Shown: positions 1 through 6,134 of the stretch, in pieces
Layout: the number at the start of each line of letters is the position of its first letter
Numbering within the stretch: the first letter of the stretch is position 1
Assembly: GCA_964549615.1 (NCBI GenBank)
Contig: CAZJVP010000033.1
Span: 1-11,215 of the forward strand
Length of the DNA stretch: 11,215 bases
Direction: 5' to 3'
DNA from: CAYVLA01 sp964549615 [NCBI: uncultured Thermococci archaeon]
Lineage (GTDB): Archaea > CAYQAE01 > CAYVLA01
Notes under the pieces: model-generated
What the model was told of the DNA's origin: nothing
The model's input: only the letters and a program-made list of their open reading frames with translations
Database searches by the model: none
Translations under genes and position numbers: made by a program

Positions 1-164
1 CGGTCGAGAAAGTCTACGGCCACCTCACCATGGCCAGGGAGGACATCGCGAGGGTTCTCGGCACTAGGGTCAAGCGCGGGCTCATGACGCGGGAGGAAGC
101 GCTCGAAGTGGCAAGGAAGTGGTTCTACCAGAACCCCAAGCGGCTTTATAACCTGAAGGTCTGA
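1..164 (+). CDS. C-terminal fragment of an amidohydrolase-like protein (partial)
   Basis: An open frame enters from the left edge (first full codon at base 3) and ends at TGA 162-164, giving 53 visible residues. The tail is highly charged and helical and includes LMTREEALEVARKWFYQNPKRLY near the end. This acidic helix followed by an 'xNPKRLY' close resembles, from memory, the C-termini of metal-dependent amidohydrolase-superfamily proteins, including sugar-acid or uronate-isomerase-like members. No catalytic residues are visible because the TIM barrel lies outside the window, so the family call is tentative. It converges on the endonuclease IV-like gene with about 55 bp between the stops. A link to the sugar genes further right is possible but unproven. 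That it is coding is much surer than its function. Confidence 0.55.
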   Translation, partial: VEKVYGHLTMAREDIARVLGTRVKRGLMTREEALEVARKWFYQNPKRLYNLKV

Positions 165-205
165 ACCCGAACACCGTCTCTGCTGGAACGAGGGGACGCC
201 CAAGA

Positions 206-221
206 AGCGGTTTTGCCCGCT
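206..221. terminator. small hairpin between convergent genes
   Basis: AGCGG at 206-210 and CCGCT at 217-221 form an exact 5-bp inverted repeat around the 6-nt loop TTTTGC. It lies between the stop of the upstream fragment and the end of the minus-strand endonuclease IV-like gene, and overlaps that gene's stop codon. It could aid termination of either gene, but the stem is short and no T-tract follows it. Confidence 0.25.
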
Positions 222-1059
222 AGGTTCCCTGTATTGACCTTCCCCTCACGATCCTGAGCATGGCGATGTGGTCATCCATGCTCGGACACTCCGAGATGAT
301 GATGGATTGGGATAGACCCGTATCATGCAACGCGTCTAGGAGCGCTTCCAACCTCATATTCCCCCGCCCGTAGCCGAGGTGGCGCCTCTCGGCTCCTCCT
401 GAGAACTCCACCTCAGAGAACTGGTGCCGGGTCTTTGCGAGGCCCTCCCTGCCGAGCTTCTCCTCGACCTTGCACAGCAAGGCCAGATAGTCCTCTTTGC
501 CCCGAAGGCACCCGTCGCCCGTCGCCTGCACGTGGCCCCAGTCTATCATGGGAAACAGGATTGGCGAGGTCTCGCAGATCTCAAGTATATCCTCGAATCG
601 CCCCCCGAACTCGGCCCGGTTGCCCATGTTCTCCACCCCGACTATCACGTCGTCGATCCCGTTCCCCTCAAGCCTCTCCTCCAGCTCCCTACTCCTCTTC
701 TTGACGGCGGCCATGACCTGGGATCGGCTTCTGCCCATGTAGAACCCGGGGTGGACGGTGATCCCGTCGCCGTGCATGAGGTGGATTAGGTTCGCGGTGT
801 GGTGCATCATGGCTACCGCCATGACCGCCTTCTTTGGGTCATCCTGGCTCAGCACGCCGTAGAATGGTGCGTGCGCCCTCACGGCGATGTCGAGCTGAGC
901 AACGAGCCCCCTGCAGCGTGAAGCTTCTTCCTTGTCGATCCAGAACTCCTTCACGAAGTCGAACTCGCATGCGTCGAATCCAAGCCCATGCAGTGCTCTC
1001 AGGCCTTCCTGGAGCTCGCCCAGGTCGGGCAGTCCAGACGGCCCGAACCGAACCCTCAT
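220..1059 (-). CDS. nfo: endonuclease IV-like (AP endonuclease family 2) TIM-barrel protein
   Basis: A 279-residue protein, close to the usual ~285 of endonuclease IV, which cuts DNA 5' of abasic sites using three metal ions. Most metal ligands of the family can be placed: H63 (RAHAPF), H103 (TVHPG), E143 (VENMGN), D173 and H176 (DWGH), H212 (RHQFS), H227 (RRHLGYG) and E257 (SECP). The position of the Asp that normally sits two residues before the H227 equivalent is Arg here. I chose the ATG at 1059 over the ATG at 1074: it gives the archaeal-type N-terminus MRVRFGPSGLP and has GGAG (1066-1069) 6 nt upstream. The gene is divergent from a uracil-DNA glycosylase, whose products (abasic sites) are its expected substrates. 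The alternative is a sugar-isomerase-like member of the same fold, since the DNA-binding loops cannot be judged by eye. Confidence 0.8.
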   Translation of the reverse strand: MRVRFGPSGLPDLGELQEGLRALHGLGFDACEFDFVKEFWIDKEEASRCRGLVAQLDIAVRAHAPFYGVLSQDDPKKAVMAVAMMHHTANLIHLMHGDGITVHPGFYMGRSRSQVMAAVKKRSRELEERLEGNGIDDVIVGVENMGNRAEFGGRFEDILEICETSPILFPMIDWGHVQATGDGCLRGKEDYLALLCKVEEKLGREGLAKTRHQFSEVEFSGGAERRHLGYGRGNMRLEALLDALHDTGLSQSIIISECPSMDDHIAMLRIVRGRSIQGT

Positions 1060-1087
1060 TCCGAACTCCGCCATCCCAAGGAATCCC

Positions 1088-1097
1088 TTAAGTATTT
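1088..1097. promoter_or_regulatory. shared AT-rich core promoter of the divergent repair genes
   Basis: TTAAGTATTT is the only AT-rich stretch between the two divergent repair genes. On the + strand, AAGTATTT (1090-1097) lies 24-31 nt before the TTG start at 1121, the spacing expected for an archaeal TATA box on a leaderless transcript. On the minus strand the same bases read AAATACTTAA, and could serve the ATG at 1059 with a leader of roughly 8 nt. Transcription starts are not known. Confidence 0.5.
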
Positions 1098-1120
1098 CCT
1101 AGGCGAGACGAGGCTCCGTA

Positions 1121-1669
1121 TTGAACGACCCGCTGGAGGCGCTGGCAGAGGAGATCAGGCGCTGCAAGCTCTGCCCCCTTTCCCAGACTAGGAGGAACGC
1201 GGTCCCGGGCGAGGGACCATCCTCGGCAAGGTGCATGTTCATTGGGGAAAGTCCGGGCGCCGAAGAAGATATGACCGGGAGGCCGTTCGTCGGCAGATCG
1301 GGCAGGCTTCTCGATTCTGTCCTGGCCTCCGCTGGACTGAGACGGGAAAGCCTCTTCATCACCGGGTCTGTGAAATGCCACCCGCCCCGCAACAGGGAAC
1401 CGAGGGCGCGTGAGCTCTCTGCTTGCAAGCCTTACCTGCAGAGGCAGATCGACATAATCAGGCCGTACATCATCGTCCTTCTGGGGAGAGTTGCGGTCAA
1501 GGGCTTCATGGGCGATGTCGCACTTGAGCAGGTCAGAGGCCGCGTCTTTTCGCGGCCCGGCGGCCTGATTCTTCCCACCTACCATCCCGCGGCTGCCATG
1601 CGTTTCCCCGCAAGGCGAGAGCCCTTCATCGAGGACATCGCCACGCTTTCTTCGTTGCTCAAGCAGTAG
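1121..1669 (+). CDS. udg: uracil-DNA glycosylase, family 4 (4Fe-4S)
   Basis: A 182-residue enzyme that removes uracil (from cytosine deamination or dUTP incorporation) from DNA, leaving an abasic site. Family 4 hallmarks are present: the catalytic motif GESPGAEED (42-50), PFVGRSGRLLD after it, the second active-site motif HPAAAMR (155-161), and four cysteines placed for the iron-sulfur cluster, C15 and C18 (CKLC), C86 (KCHPP) and C102 (ACKPYL). Length is typical of the thermophile UDG-A type. The start is TTG; it immediately precedes the conserved N-terminal helix carrying C15/C18, and a TATA-like box lies 24-31 nt upstream. It is divergent from the endonuclease IV-like gene, so the first two steps of base-excision repair are adjacent. 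A DNA-polymerase-associated 'SPO1-like' UDG domain is the only close alternative. Confidence 0.93.
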   Translation: MNDPLEALAEEIRRCKLCPLSQTRRNAVPGEGPSSARCMFIGESPGAEEDMTGRPFVGRSGRLLDSVLASAGLRRESLFITGSVKCHPPRNREPRARELSACKPYLQRQIDIIRPYIIVLLGRVAVKGFMGDVALEQVRGRVFSRPGGLILPTYHPAAAMRFPARREPFIEDIATLSSLLKQ

Positions 1670-1707
1670 CCACCTTCTGTTAGTCTCCCCCGGCATCGCA
1701 GAACCGC

Positions 1708-2565
1708 CTACTTGAAGCTTGGGATAACCCCTTGCGCGAACATGGCAAGCATCTCAAGGATCTCGGCCGCTGACTCGGATTCGAACCTCGGCATGAGCTG
1801 CGTGGCCCCGGCGTCCTCATACGACTCCACAATGCGGATGCACCGCTGCGGGTTCTCAAGCGAACGCTTGGTGAACTGGTGATTGCATGAGATGCCGATC
1901 CTTTCCTTGCGCCCCAGTGCCCTCGCCATGTCGGCGATCCGCCCAGCCTTGGCTTCCAACGCCTCCGGCTCGATCGCCCCCATGGGAATCCATCCATCGC
2001 CAAGGCGGGCGACCCGGCGTAGGGCCGCGTCGCTGTTGCCGCCGACCCAGATCGGTATCGTGCCCTTGACCGGCTTGGGCTCGAAAAGCATGGGGGGTAC
2101 CTGCACGAACCTGCCCGAATGCCCCTCGCCCCGCCAGGCGCCTCGGAGAACCTCGATGTATTCATCCGCGATCTTTCCCCTCTCGCGAAACGGGACCCCG
2201 GATGCATCCAGCTCCTCGCGCATCCAACCTATCCCTATTCCGAGCTCAAGCCTTCCGCCCGACAAGACGTCCACGCTCGCGGTTGCCCTCGCCAACAGCA
2301 AGGGGTTCCTGGCCGGCAGGATGATCACGGACGTTCCGAGACGTACTCGATGCGTCAGCGCCGCGACGTATGAGAGCGAAGCCAACGGCTCGAATGCCGT
2401 CGGATCCCTCCGGCTCCAGGATTGGTTCGGCGGCATCGGCACCAGCAAGCGCTCCGCGGCCCACACGGAGGAAAAACCAAGCTCATCGGCCGCGGTGGCA
2501 AACCTAATGATGTTCTCAACGCGGGCAAGGTGCCCGAAGGTTGGAAGCACGACGCCAAAATCCAT
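1708..2565 (-). CDS. LLM-class flavin/F420-dependent oxidoreductase
   Basis: A 285-residue luciferase-like TIM barrel. These enzymes use FMN or deazaflavin F420 to oxidise or reduce alcohols, aldehydes, enones or similar small molecules; the substrate cannot be read from sequence. Visible family features are the N-terminal MDFGVVLPTFG with a following ADELGFSSVWAAERL, the glycine-rich LSGGRLELGIGIGW (101-114), and PIWVGGNSDAALRRVARLG (171-189) with GDGWIP after it. The pattern matches the group containing mycobacterial Rv2161c-type predicted F420-dependent proteins. The ATG start has AGATTAAT 23-30 nt upstream, suggesting its own leaderless promoter inside the end of fucK; GGAGG is also present but about 16 nt away. 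It follows fucK by 28 bp on the same strand, so a role in oxidising a deoxysugar or a product such as lactaldehyde is conceivable, but is inference only. Confidence 0.85.
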   Translation of the reverse strand: MDFGVVLPTFGHLARVENIIRFATAADELGFSSVWAAERLLVPMPPNQSWSRRDPTAFEPLASLSYVAALTHRVRLGTSVIILPARNPLLLARATASVDVLSGGRLELGIGIGWMREELDASGVPFRERGKIADEYIEVLRGAWRGEGHSGRFVQVPPMLFEPKPVKGTIPIWVGGNSDAALRRVARLGDGWIPMGAIEPEALEAKAGRIADMARALGRKERIGISCNHQFTKRSLENPQRCIRIVESYEDAGATQLMPRFESESAAEILEMLAMFAQGVIPSFK

Positions 2566-2587
2566 AAAGAAACCAAGACGTCCTCCA

Positions 2588-2595
2588 ATTAATCT
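2588..2595 (-). promoter_or_regulatory. putative TATA box of the LLM oxidoreductase
   Basis: On the minus strand these bases read AGATTAAT, 23-30 nt before the ATG at 2565. That is the spacing of an archaeal TATA box on a leaderless mRNA. It overlaps the stop codon of fucK, so the downstream gene could be transcribed both with fucK and alone. Confidence 0.4.
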
Positions 2596-4102
2596 ATTGC
2601 GAAGGGAGGTAGAAACCCTTCAGCCGAGGCCCCAGTCGCACGTATTTTTGGTAAGCCAAGACATACTGGCGCGACGCGTCGCCCGGTCGCACCGTCGTGA
2701 TCTCCATCTCGATGCTCCTCATGGCCGATTCAGGGGAGTCGAACCTTCCAAGCCCTGCGAACCCGACCATGGCCGCGCCGAGAACTGTGGCCTGCCTCTG
2801 AGAGGTCACGCTCACCGGCAGGCCGGTCACGTCCGCCCTGATCTGGTTCCAGAGCTCATTCTTCGATCCGCCCCCAACGACCCTTAAGCCTTTTGGCCTG
2901 ATGCCCGTCGAGGCCGAGAGGATCTCGAGCGCTTGCCGCAGTTGGAAGGAGAGACCCTCAAGCGCCGCCCTGTACACCTCCGCCCTTCCCGTGTTCAGGC
3001 CCAGGCCAAGGATGGTCCCCTTCGTGCCGAACTGACGCATGGGCCCGCTGTCGCTCACGAAGCTCGGTATCACCGTCACCCCCCTCGAGCCCGGAGGAAC
3101 CTCGCGTCCGGCGCGTTCGAGGGCATCGTAGTCAGTTTGCGCCACGTCGCTGAAGAAGCGTGACCGAATCCACTCGAGCACTCCTGACCCCATCATGAGG
3201 ATCTGCGGATCCCAGAGGCCCCTCGCGGCATCCGCTTCGAAGATGACGCCTCCACGGAAGCCCTCCCTTGTGGGCCTGAACGAATCTGCCCTGAAAGCGA
3301 GGATCTCCCAGGTTCCGCTGGAAAGTATGGCCTCTTCGGCCATCGCCCCCGACCCGATCAGAGCAAACTGGGTGTCATGGCCCCCTGCAAGTATGGGAGT
3401 TCCTGATGGTATGCCCGTTGCCCGCTCCGCCTCCTTGGTGACGTTTCCCACGACCGACCCCGGTTCGCGCCATTCGGGAAAGAAGCTCGGATCCAACCCG
3501 GCCAGCCCGAGCAGCTTCGACGACCAGTCCCTCTTGGACAGATCCATCGCCATCATCGTCGAGGCGCTTGTGGGGTCGATGTGCTGCTCGGCCCCCAGCT
3601 TGAGCGACACCAAGCCGGGCATCATCAGCCAGCGGTTGCCCGGTTTGATCGCCTCCGGGCAATTCTCCCGAAGCCACATCAGCTTAAGCAGGGTGTTGAT
3701 CGACATCACCTGGTACCCGGAGATCCTGAAGATGGTCCAGGGTGACAATAGCTCGCAGATTCGGCGTGCAAGCTCGGCTGTCCGATTGCACTGCCAAGAG
3801 ATGACAGGATAGGCCAAGGCACCGTCCCGATCGACGGGTGCGCCATCCGCGCCCCAGGTCGCGACGATGACGCCTGCCAGCTCCGAGGCCTTGATCTTGG
3901 CGACCACCTGCCGCGTTACGTCGCACAGCTTCTCCCATATGCGCTCGAACGGCCAGATGCGCAGCCCGGGCGCGCCGGGTTGGTCAACAGTCTCATTGGT
4001 TGAGCTTGACTGGGCCAGAAGCCTTCCGTCGCATCCGACGGCGATGGCCCTTAGGGTCGTTGCCCCACAGTCGAGGACGATGATCGCGTCGACCCCTGAC
4101 AA
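2594..4102 (-). CDS. fucK: L-fuculokinase-like FGGY sugar kinase
   Basis: FGGY-family kinase of 502 residues (E. coli FucK is about 480), expected to phosphorylate L-fuculose with ATP to L-fuculose 1-phosphate. From memory it tracks E. coli FucK along its whole length: VLDCGATTLRAIAV at the N-terminal phosphate loop (9-22), DGALAYPVISWQCNRTA, GGHDTQFAL (catalytic Asp 243), LSSGTWEIL, SGVLEWIRSRF, YRAALEGLSFQL and VVGGGSKNELWNQIRAD in the C-terminal ATP domain (from 408). Substrate specificity toward other 6-deoxy ketoses such as L-rhamnulose is possible. I chose TTG at 4102: it puts the first beta-strand exactly where FucK begins, whereas an upstream ATG at 4213 adds 37 residues without family features. 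GGAG lies about 11 nt upstream. It leads a two-gene unit with the LLM oxidoreductase. Fucose isomerase and aldolase are not in the window. Confidence 0.88.
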   Translation of the reverse strand: MSGVDAIIVLDCGATTLRAIAVGCDGRLLAQSSSTNETVDQPGAPGLRIWPFERIWEKLCDVTRQVVAKIKASELAGVIVATWGADGAPVDRDGALAYPVISWQCNRTAELARRICELLSPWTIFRISGYQVMSINTLLKLMWLRENCPEAIKPGNRWLMMPGLVSLKLGAEQHIDPTSASTMMAMDLSKRDWSSKLLGLAGLDPSFFPEWREPGSVVGNVTKEAERATGIPSGTPILAGGHDTQFALIGSGAMAEEAILSSGTWEILAFRADSFRPTREGFRGGVIFEADAARGLWDPQILMMGSGVLEWIRSRFFSDVAQTDYDALERAGREVPPGSRGVTVIPSFVSDSGPMRQFGTKGTILGLGLNTGRAEVYRAALEGLSFQLRQALEILSASTGIRPKGLRVVGGGSKNELWNQIRADVTGLPVSVTSQRQATVLGAAMVGFAGLGRFDSPESAMRSIEMEITTVRPGDASRQYVLAYQKYVRLGPRLKGFYLPSQ

Positions 4103-4287
4103 GGTGCTTGCGGCTCCAAATCCGTGGCTCTTTAGTGTTAGCGCGGAAAGCGGGAAGCAGGCCTGTGTCGCCGGTGGCCCGCAGGCAGTGCGAGATGCGT
4201 TCCAAGCCTTCATCGTTGAACGTCTACCCTCCCCTGCTCCGGCAAGGGCCTCACGAAAAATCTCGGATGCACCCTACGAAGCGTTCG

Positions 4288-4295
4288 GATATACT
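4288..4295 (+). promoter_or_regulatory. possible TATA box of the membrane protein gene
   Basis: The GATATAC stretch is the clearest AT-rich element between fucK and the membrane protein gene. It would place a transcription start near 4318, leaving a short leader of about 14 nt before the ATG at 4332. No Shine-Dalgarno site is visible there. Confidence 0.25.
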
Positions 4296-4331
4296 AGAGA
4301 CGGTTCTGGAAGGGCGTCGGCGGCGGCTAGG

Positions 4332-4751
4332 ATGCCACAGAATCCCGGCCCGGTTCCAAGTTTTTCAATTCCATCCCCCTTTGATGCGGGCGTGAGGAAC
4401 GACCTCTTCCTTTTCGTCCTGATCGTCGTTCTGCGCCTAGCCGACGGTCTGACGAGCTACCTTCCGGCGAACGGACACATCCCGGGCCTCATGGAAGGCA
4501 ACCCGATCGCGTTGCTTGCCATCGAGAAATGGGGCTTCTACCAAGCCTTCGTGATCATGCTTCTTGCCTCGATCGGCTTCACGGTTGCATTCCTCGTAGC
4601 GACCTACCTAGAGGAGATCAGATCCAAGAGTCGAGTCGACTACGTCAGCGTCATGAGGATACGAAGGTTCAGGCTGGCCGGCCTCATTTGCCTAGCGGCC
4701 ATCTCGGCTGCGCCGCTGCTTAACAATCTAGCAGTTGCGGTGGGCCTCTAG
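4332..4751 (+). CDS. small three-helix membrane protein, DUF5658-like
   Basis: A 139-residue protein with a proline-rich 20-residue N-terminus and three likely membrane helices: LFLFVLIVVLRLADGLTSYL (about 23-45), FVIMLLASIGFTVAFLVATY (about 75-95), and LAGLICLAAISAAPLLNNLA (about 117-136). A basic, charged segment (EEIRSKSRVDY...MRIRRFR) separates helices 2 and 3. An Asp in helix 1 followed by EGNP before helix 2 recalls the D...ExNP pattern of DUF5658-type integral membrane proteins, whose function is unknown. The ATG at 4332 was chosen because the open frame upstream runs antisense to fucK and codes for low-complexity, non-family sequence. It is divergent from fucK and 194 bp ahead of the UroD-like gene. 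Transport of a sugar is not supported by its size or motifs. Confidence 0.65.
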   Translation: MPQNPGPVPSFSIPSPFDAGVRNDLFLFVLIVVLRLADGLTSYLPANGHIPGLMEGNPIALLAIEKWGFYQAFVIMLLASIGFTVAFLVATYLEEIRSKSRVDYVSVMRIRRFRLAGLICLAAISAAPLLNNLAVAVGL

Positions 4752-4902
4752 GTCGGCCTCGGCGATGCAATCCGCATGGTCTTGACCTCGCACTTGCTGC
4801 TTGGAGAGCCCCGGTTGCAAGGGGGACGCGCTGGTCGGGCAGCTCGCAGGTCAGCCGAGCATCCGCTACGAGGCGCGACGGGCAGGGACGGGCACATGGG
4901 GA

Positions 4903-4910
4903 AGATTTTT
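4903..4910 (+). promoter_or_regulatory. possible TATA box of the first UroD-like gene
   Basis: AGATTTTT is the only AT-rich run in the 194-bp gap after the membrane protein. It predicts a transcription start around 4933 and a short leader containing AGGA (4938-4941) before the ATG at 4946. The rest of this gap shows no gene or RNA that I can recognise. Confidence 0.3.
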
Positions 4911-4945
4911 CCGCAGGCGTCTTGCCGAGCAGCGGGCAGGATAAG

Positions 4946-6034
4946 ATGGATGCCATGACCCCGCGCGAGCGGTTCCTCAGGGTCTTCCATTTCAGGGATG
5001 TGGACCGCGTGCCGGACTGCGAGTTCGGCTACTGGGCCGAGACCCTTTCCAGGTGGCACAACGAAGGCCTGCCGTTATGGGTGACGGATGACCACAAGGC
5101 CGACCTTTTCTTCGGCTTCGAAGAACGGGAGATCGTGCCTGTCCACGTGCCATTCCGTCCGTTCAAACACGAGGTCCTAAGCGAGGATGACCGGACCGAG
5201 ACCGTGCGGGACAGCGGCGGCGTGGTCCAGAGACGGTGGAAGAGCGGCGTGTCCAACTCCATACCCCACTACATAGATTTCCCGGTGAAGGATCGGGACA
5301 CATGGGAAGATTTCAGGGACCGCTTTGACCTAGAGAACATATCCCATCCACACAACTGGGACGAGTTAAGGGAGAGATGGAAGGAGAGCGAGAGGCCCGT
5401 TGGAGTCAACGGCGGAGGGTTCTTCGGGTGGATCAGGGGAATGATGGGGGTCAAGGCCACGGTCAAGACCTTTTACTCCGACCCTGACCTGATCAAGGAG
5501 ATGATGGACTTCCGGGCCGAGATGACCCTGCGGGCGCTAGAGAGGCCCCTCAGAGAGGTCAAGCTTGACTTCTCAAGCTGGTGGGAGGACATGTGCTACA
5601 ACAGCGGGCCGCTGATCTCGCCCAAGCTCTTCGAGGAGTTCATGGTGCCGCAGTACAAGAAGATAACCGGCCCCCTAGCCGAGAAGGGCGTGGACATCAA
5701 CATCCTGGACTGCGATGGCAACATCACCAAGCTGGTGGGGCTGTGGTTGGACGCGGGGATAAACTGCATGTTCCCGCTGGAGATCAGGGGCGGAACCGAC
5801 CCCGCCAAGCTTAGAGAGACCTACGGAAGGAGGGTGCTATTGATGGGAGGAGTTGACAAGGTGCCTCTGGCCCGCGGACCCAAGGCGATAGACGCCGAGA
5901 TCGAGAGGGTCAAGCCGCTGGTCGAGGCAGGTGGATATGTCCCCCATGTTGACCACAGGGTGCCCGCCGACGTGAGTTATGAGAACTACCTCTACTACGT
6001 CAAGAAGAAGAGACAGATGCTGTCTGAATGCTAG
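4946..6034 (+). CDS. UroD-fold family protein (non-heme uroporphyrinogen decarboxylase family), copy 1
   Basis: A 362-residue protein of the uroporphyrinogen decarboxylase/cobamide methyltransferase fold. It starts with the usual TPRERFLRVFHF...DRVP, contains FDLENI and WWEDMCYNSGPLISPKLFEEF mid-protein, then DCDGNI (255-260), GGVDK, and ends with VDHRVPADVSYENYLYYV. It is not heme UroD: the N-terminal MRQAGRYLPEY-type substrate motif is absent. Compared with MtaA/MtbA-type methyltransferases, HxCG aligns with D255xD257G, and the later Cys with H337. Relatives are common beside sugar catabolism genes and have no settled function that I know of. ATG 4955 also fits (it aligns exactly with the start of the second copy at 10089-11177); 4946 was chosen because AGGA lies just upstream. 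It precedes the dehydrogenase-propeller pair by 100 bp. Confidence 0.85.
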   Translation: MDAMTPRERFLRVFHFRDVDRVPDCEFGYWAETLSRWHNEGLPLWVTDDHKADLFFGFEEREIVPVHVPFRPFKHEVLSEDDRTETVRDSGGVVQRRWKSGVSNSIPHYIDFPVKDRDTWEDFRDRFDLENISHPHNWDELRERWKESERPVGVNGGGFFGWIRGMMGVKATVKTFYSDPDLIKEMMDFRAEMTLRALERPLREVKLDFSSWWEDMCYNSGPLISPKLFEEFMVPQYKKITGPLAEKGVDINILDCDGNITKLVGLWLDAGINCMFPLEIRGGTDPAKLRETYGRRVLLMGGVDKVPLARGPKAIDAEIERVKPLVEAGGYVPHVDHRVPADVSYENYLYYVKKKRQMLSEC

Positions 6035-6087
6035 GTCGGAGCCTTCAGCCTGAGACTCCTTGAAGCCGGGACCCTGAATCACGCACC

Positions 6088-6100
6088 CTTTTCATTTTTC
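6088..6100 (+). promoter_or_regulatory. T-rich element between the UroD-like gene and the dehydrogenase
   Basis: CTTTTCATTTTTC sits about 55 bp after the UroD-like stop and about 35-45 bp before the dehydrogenase ATG. It could be a T-tract archaeal terminator for the upstream gene, a weak promoter element for the downstream pair, or both. No hairpin precedes it. Confidence 0.3.
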
Positions 6101-6134
6101 AACGCCACGACGCTCTAGTCACCGGTTGCTTCTT

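Noticed and set aside
1088-1696. A 202-codon minus-strand open frame opposite the uracil-DNA glycosylase
   Set aside because: It is fully antisense to a gene with clear family motifs and its translation is Arg/Gly/Pro-rich with no recognisable domain, as expected in GC-rich shadow frames.
1883-2887. A 334-codon plus-strand open frame
   Set aside because: It runs antisense across the LLM oxidoreductase and the end of fucK, both well supported, and shows no domain features.
4103-4213. 37-residue N-terminal extension of FucK from the ATG at 4213
   Set aside because: FucK proteins begin directly with the VLDCGAT strand, which the TTG at 4102 provides; the extension has no family features.
3867-4331. 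N-terminal extension of the small membrane protein
   Set aside because: The extension lies antisense to fucK and codes for low-complexity sequence; the hydrophobic protein begins sensibly at the ATG 4332.
4752-4945. Possible RNA gene in the GC-rich gap
   Set aside because: No tRNA arms, no conserved T-loop sequence and no long stable inverted repeat were found by eye.
4946-6034. Heme-pathway uroporphyrinogen decarboxylase (hemE)
   Set aside because: The N-terminal MRQAGRYLPEY-type motif and its substrate arginines are absent, and no other heme genes are nearby.
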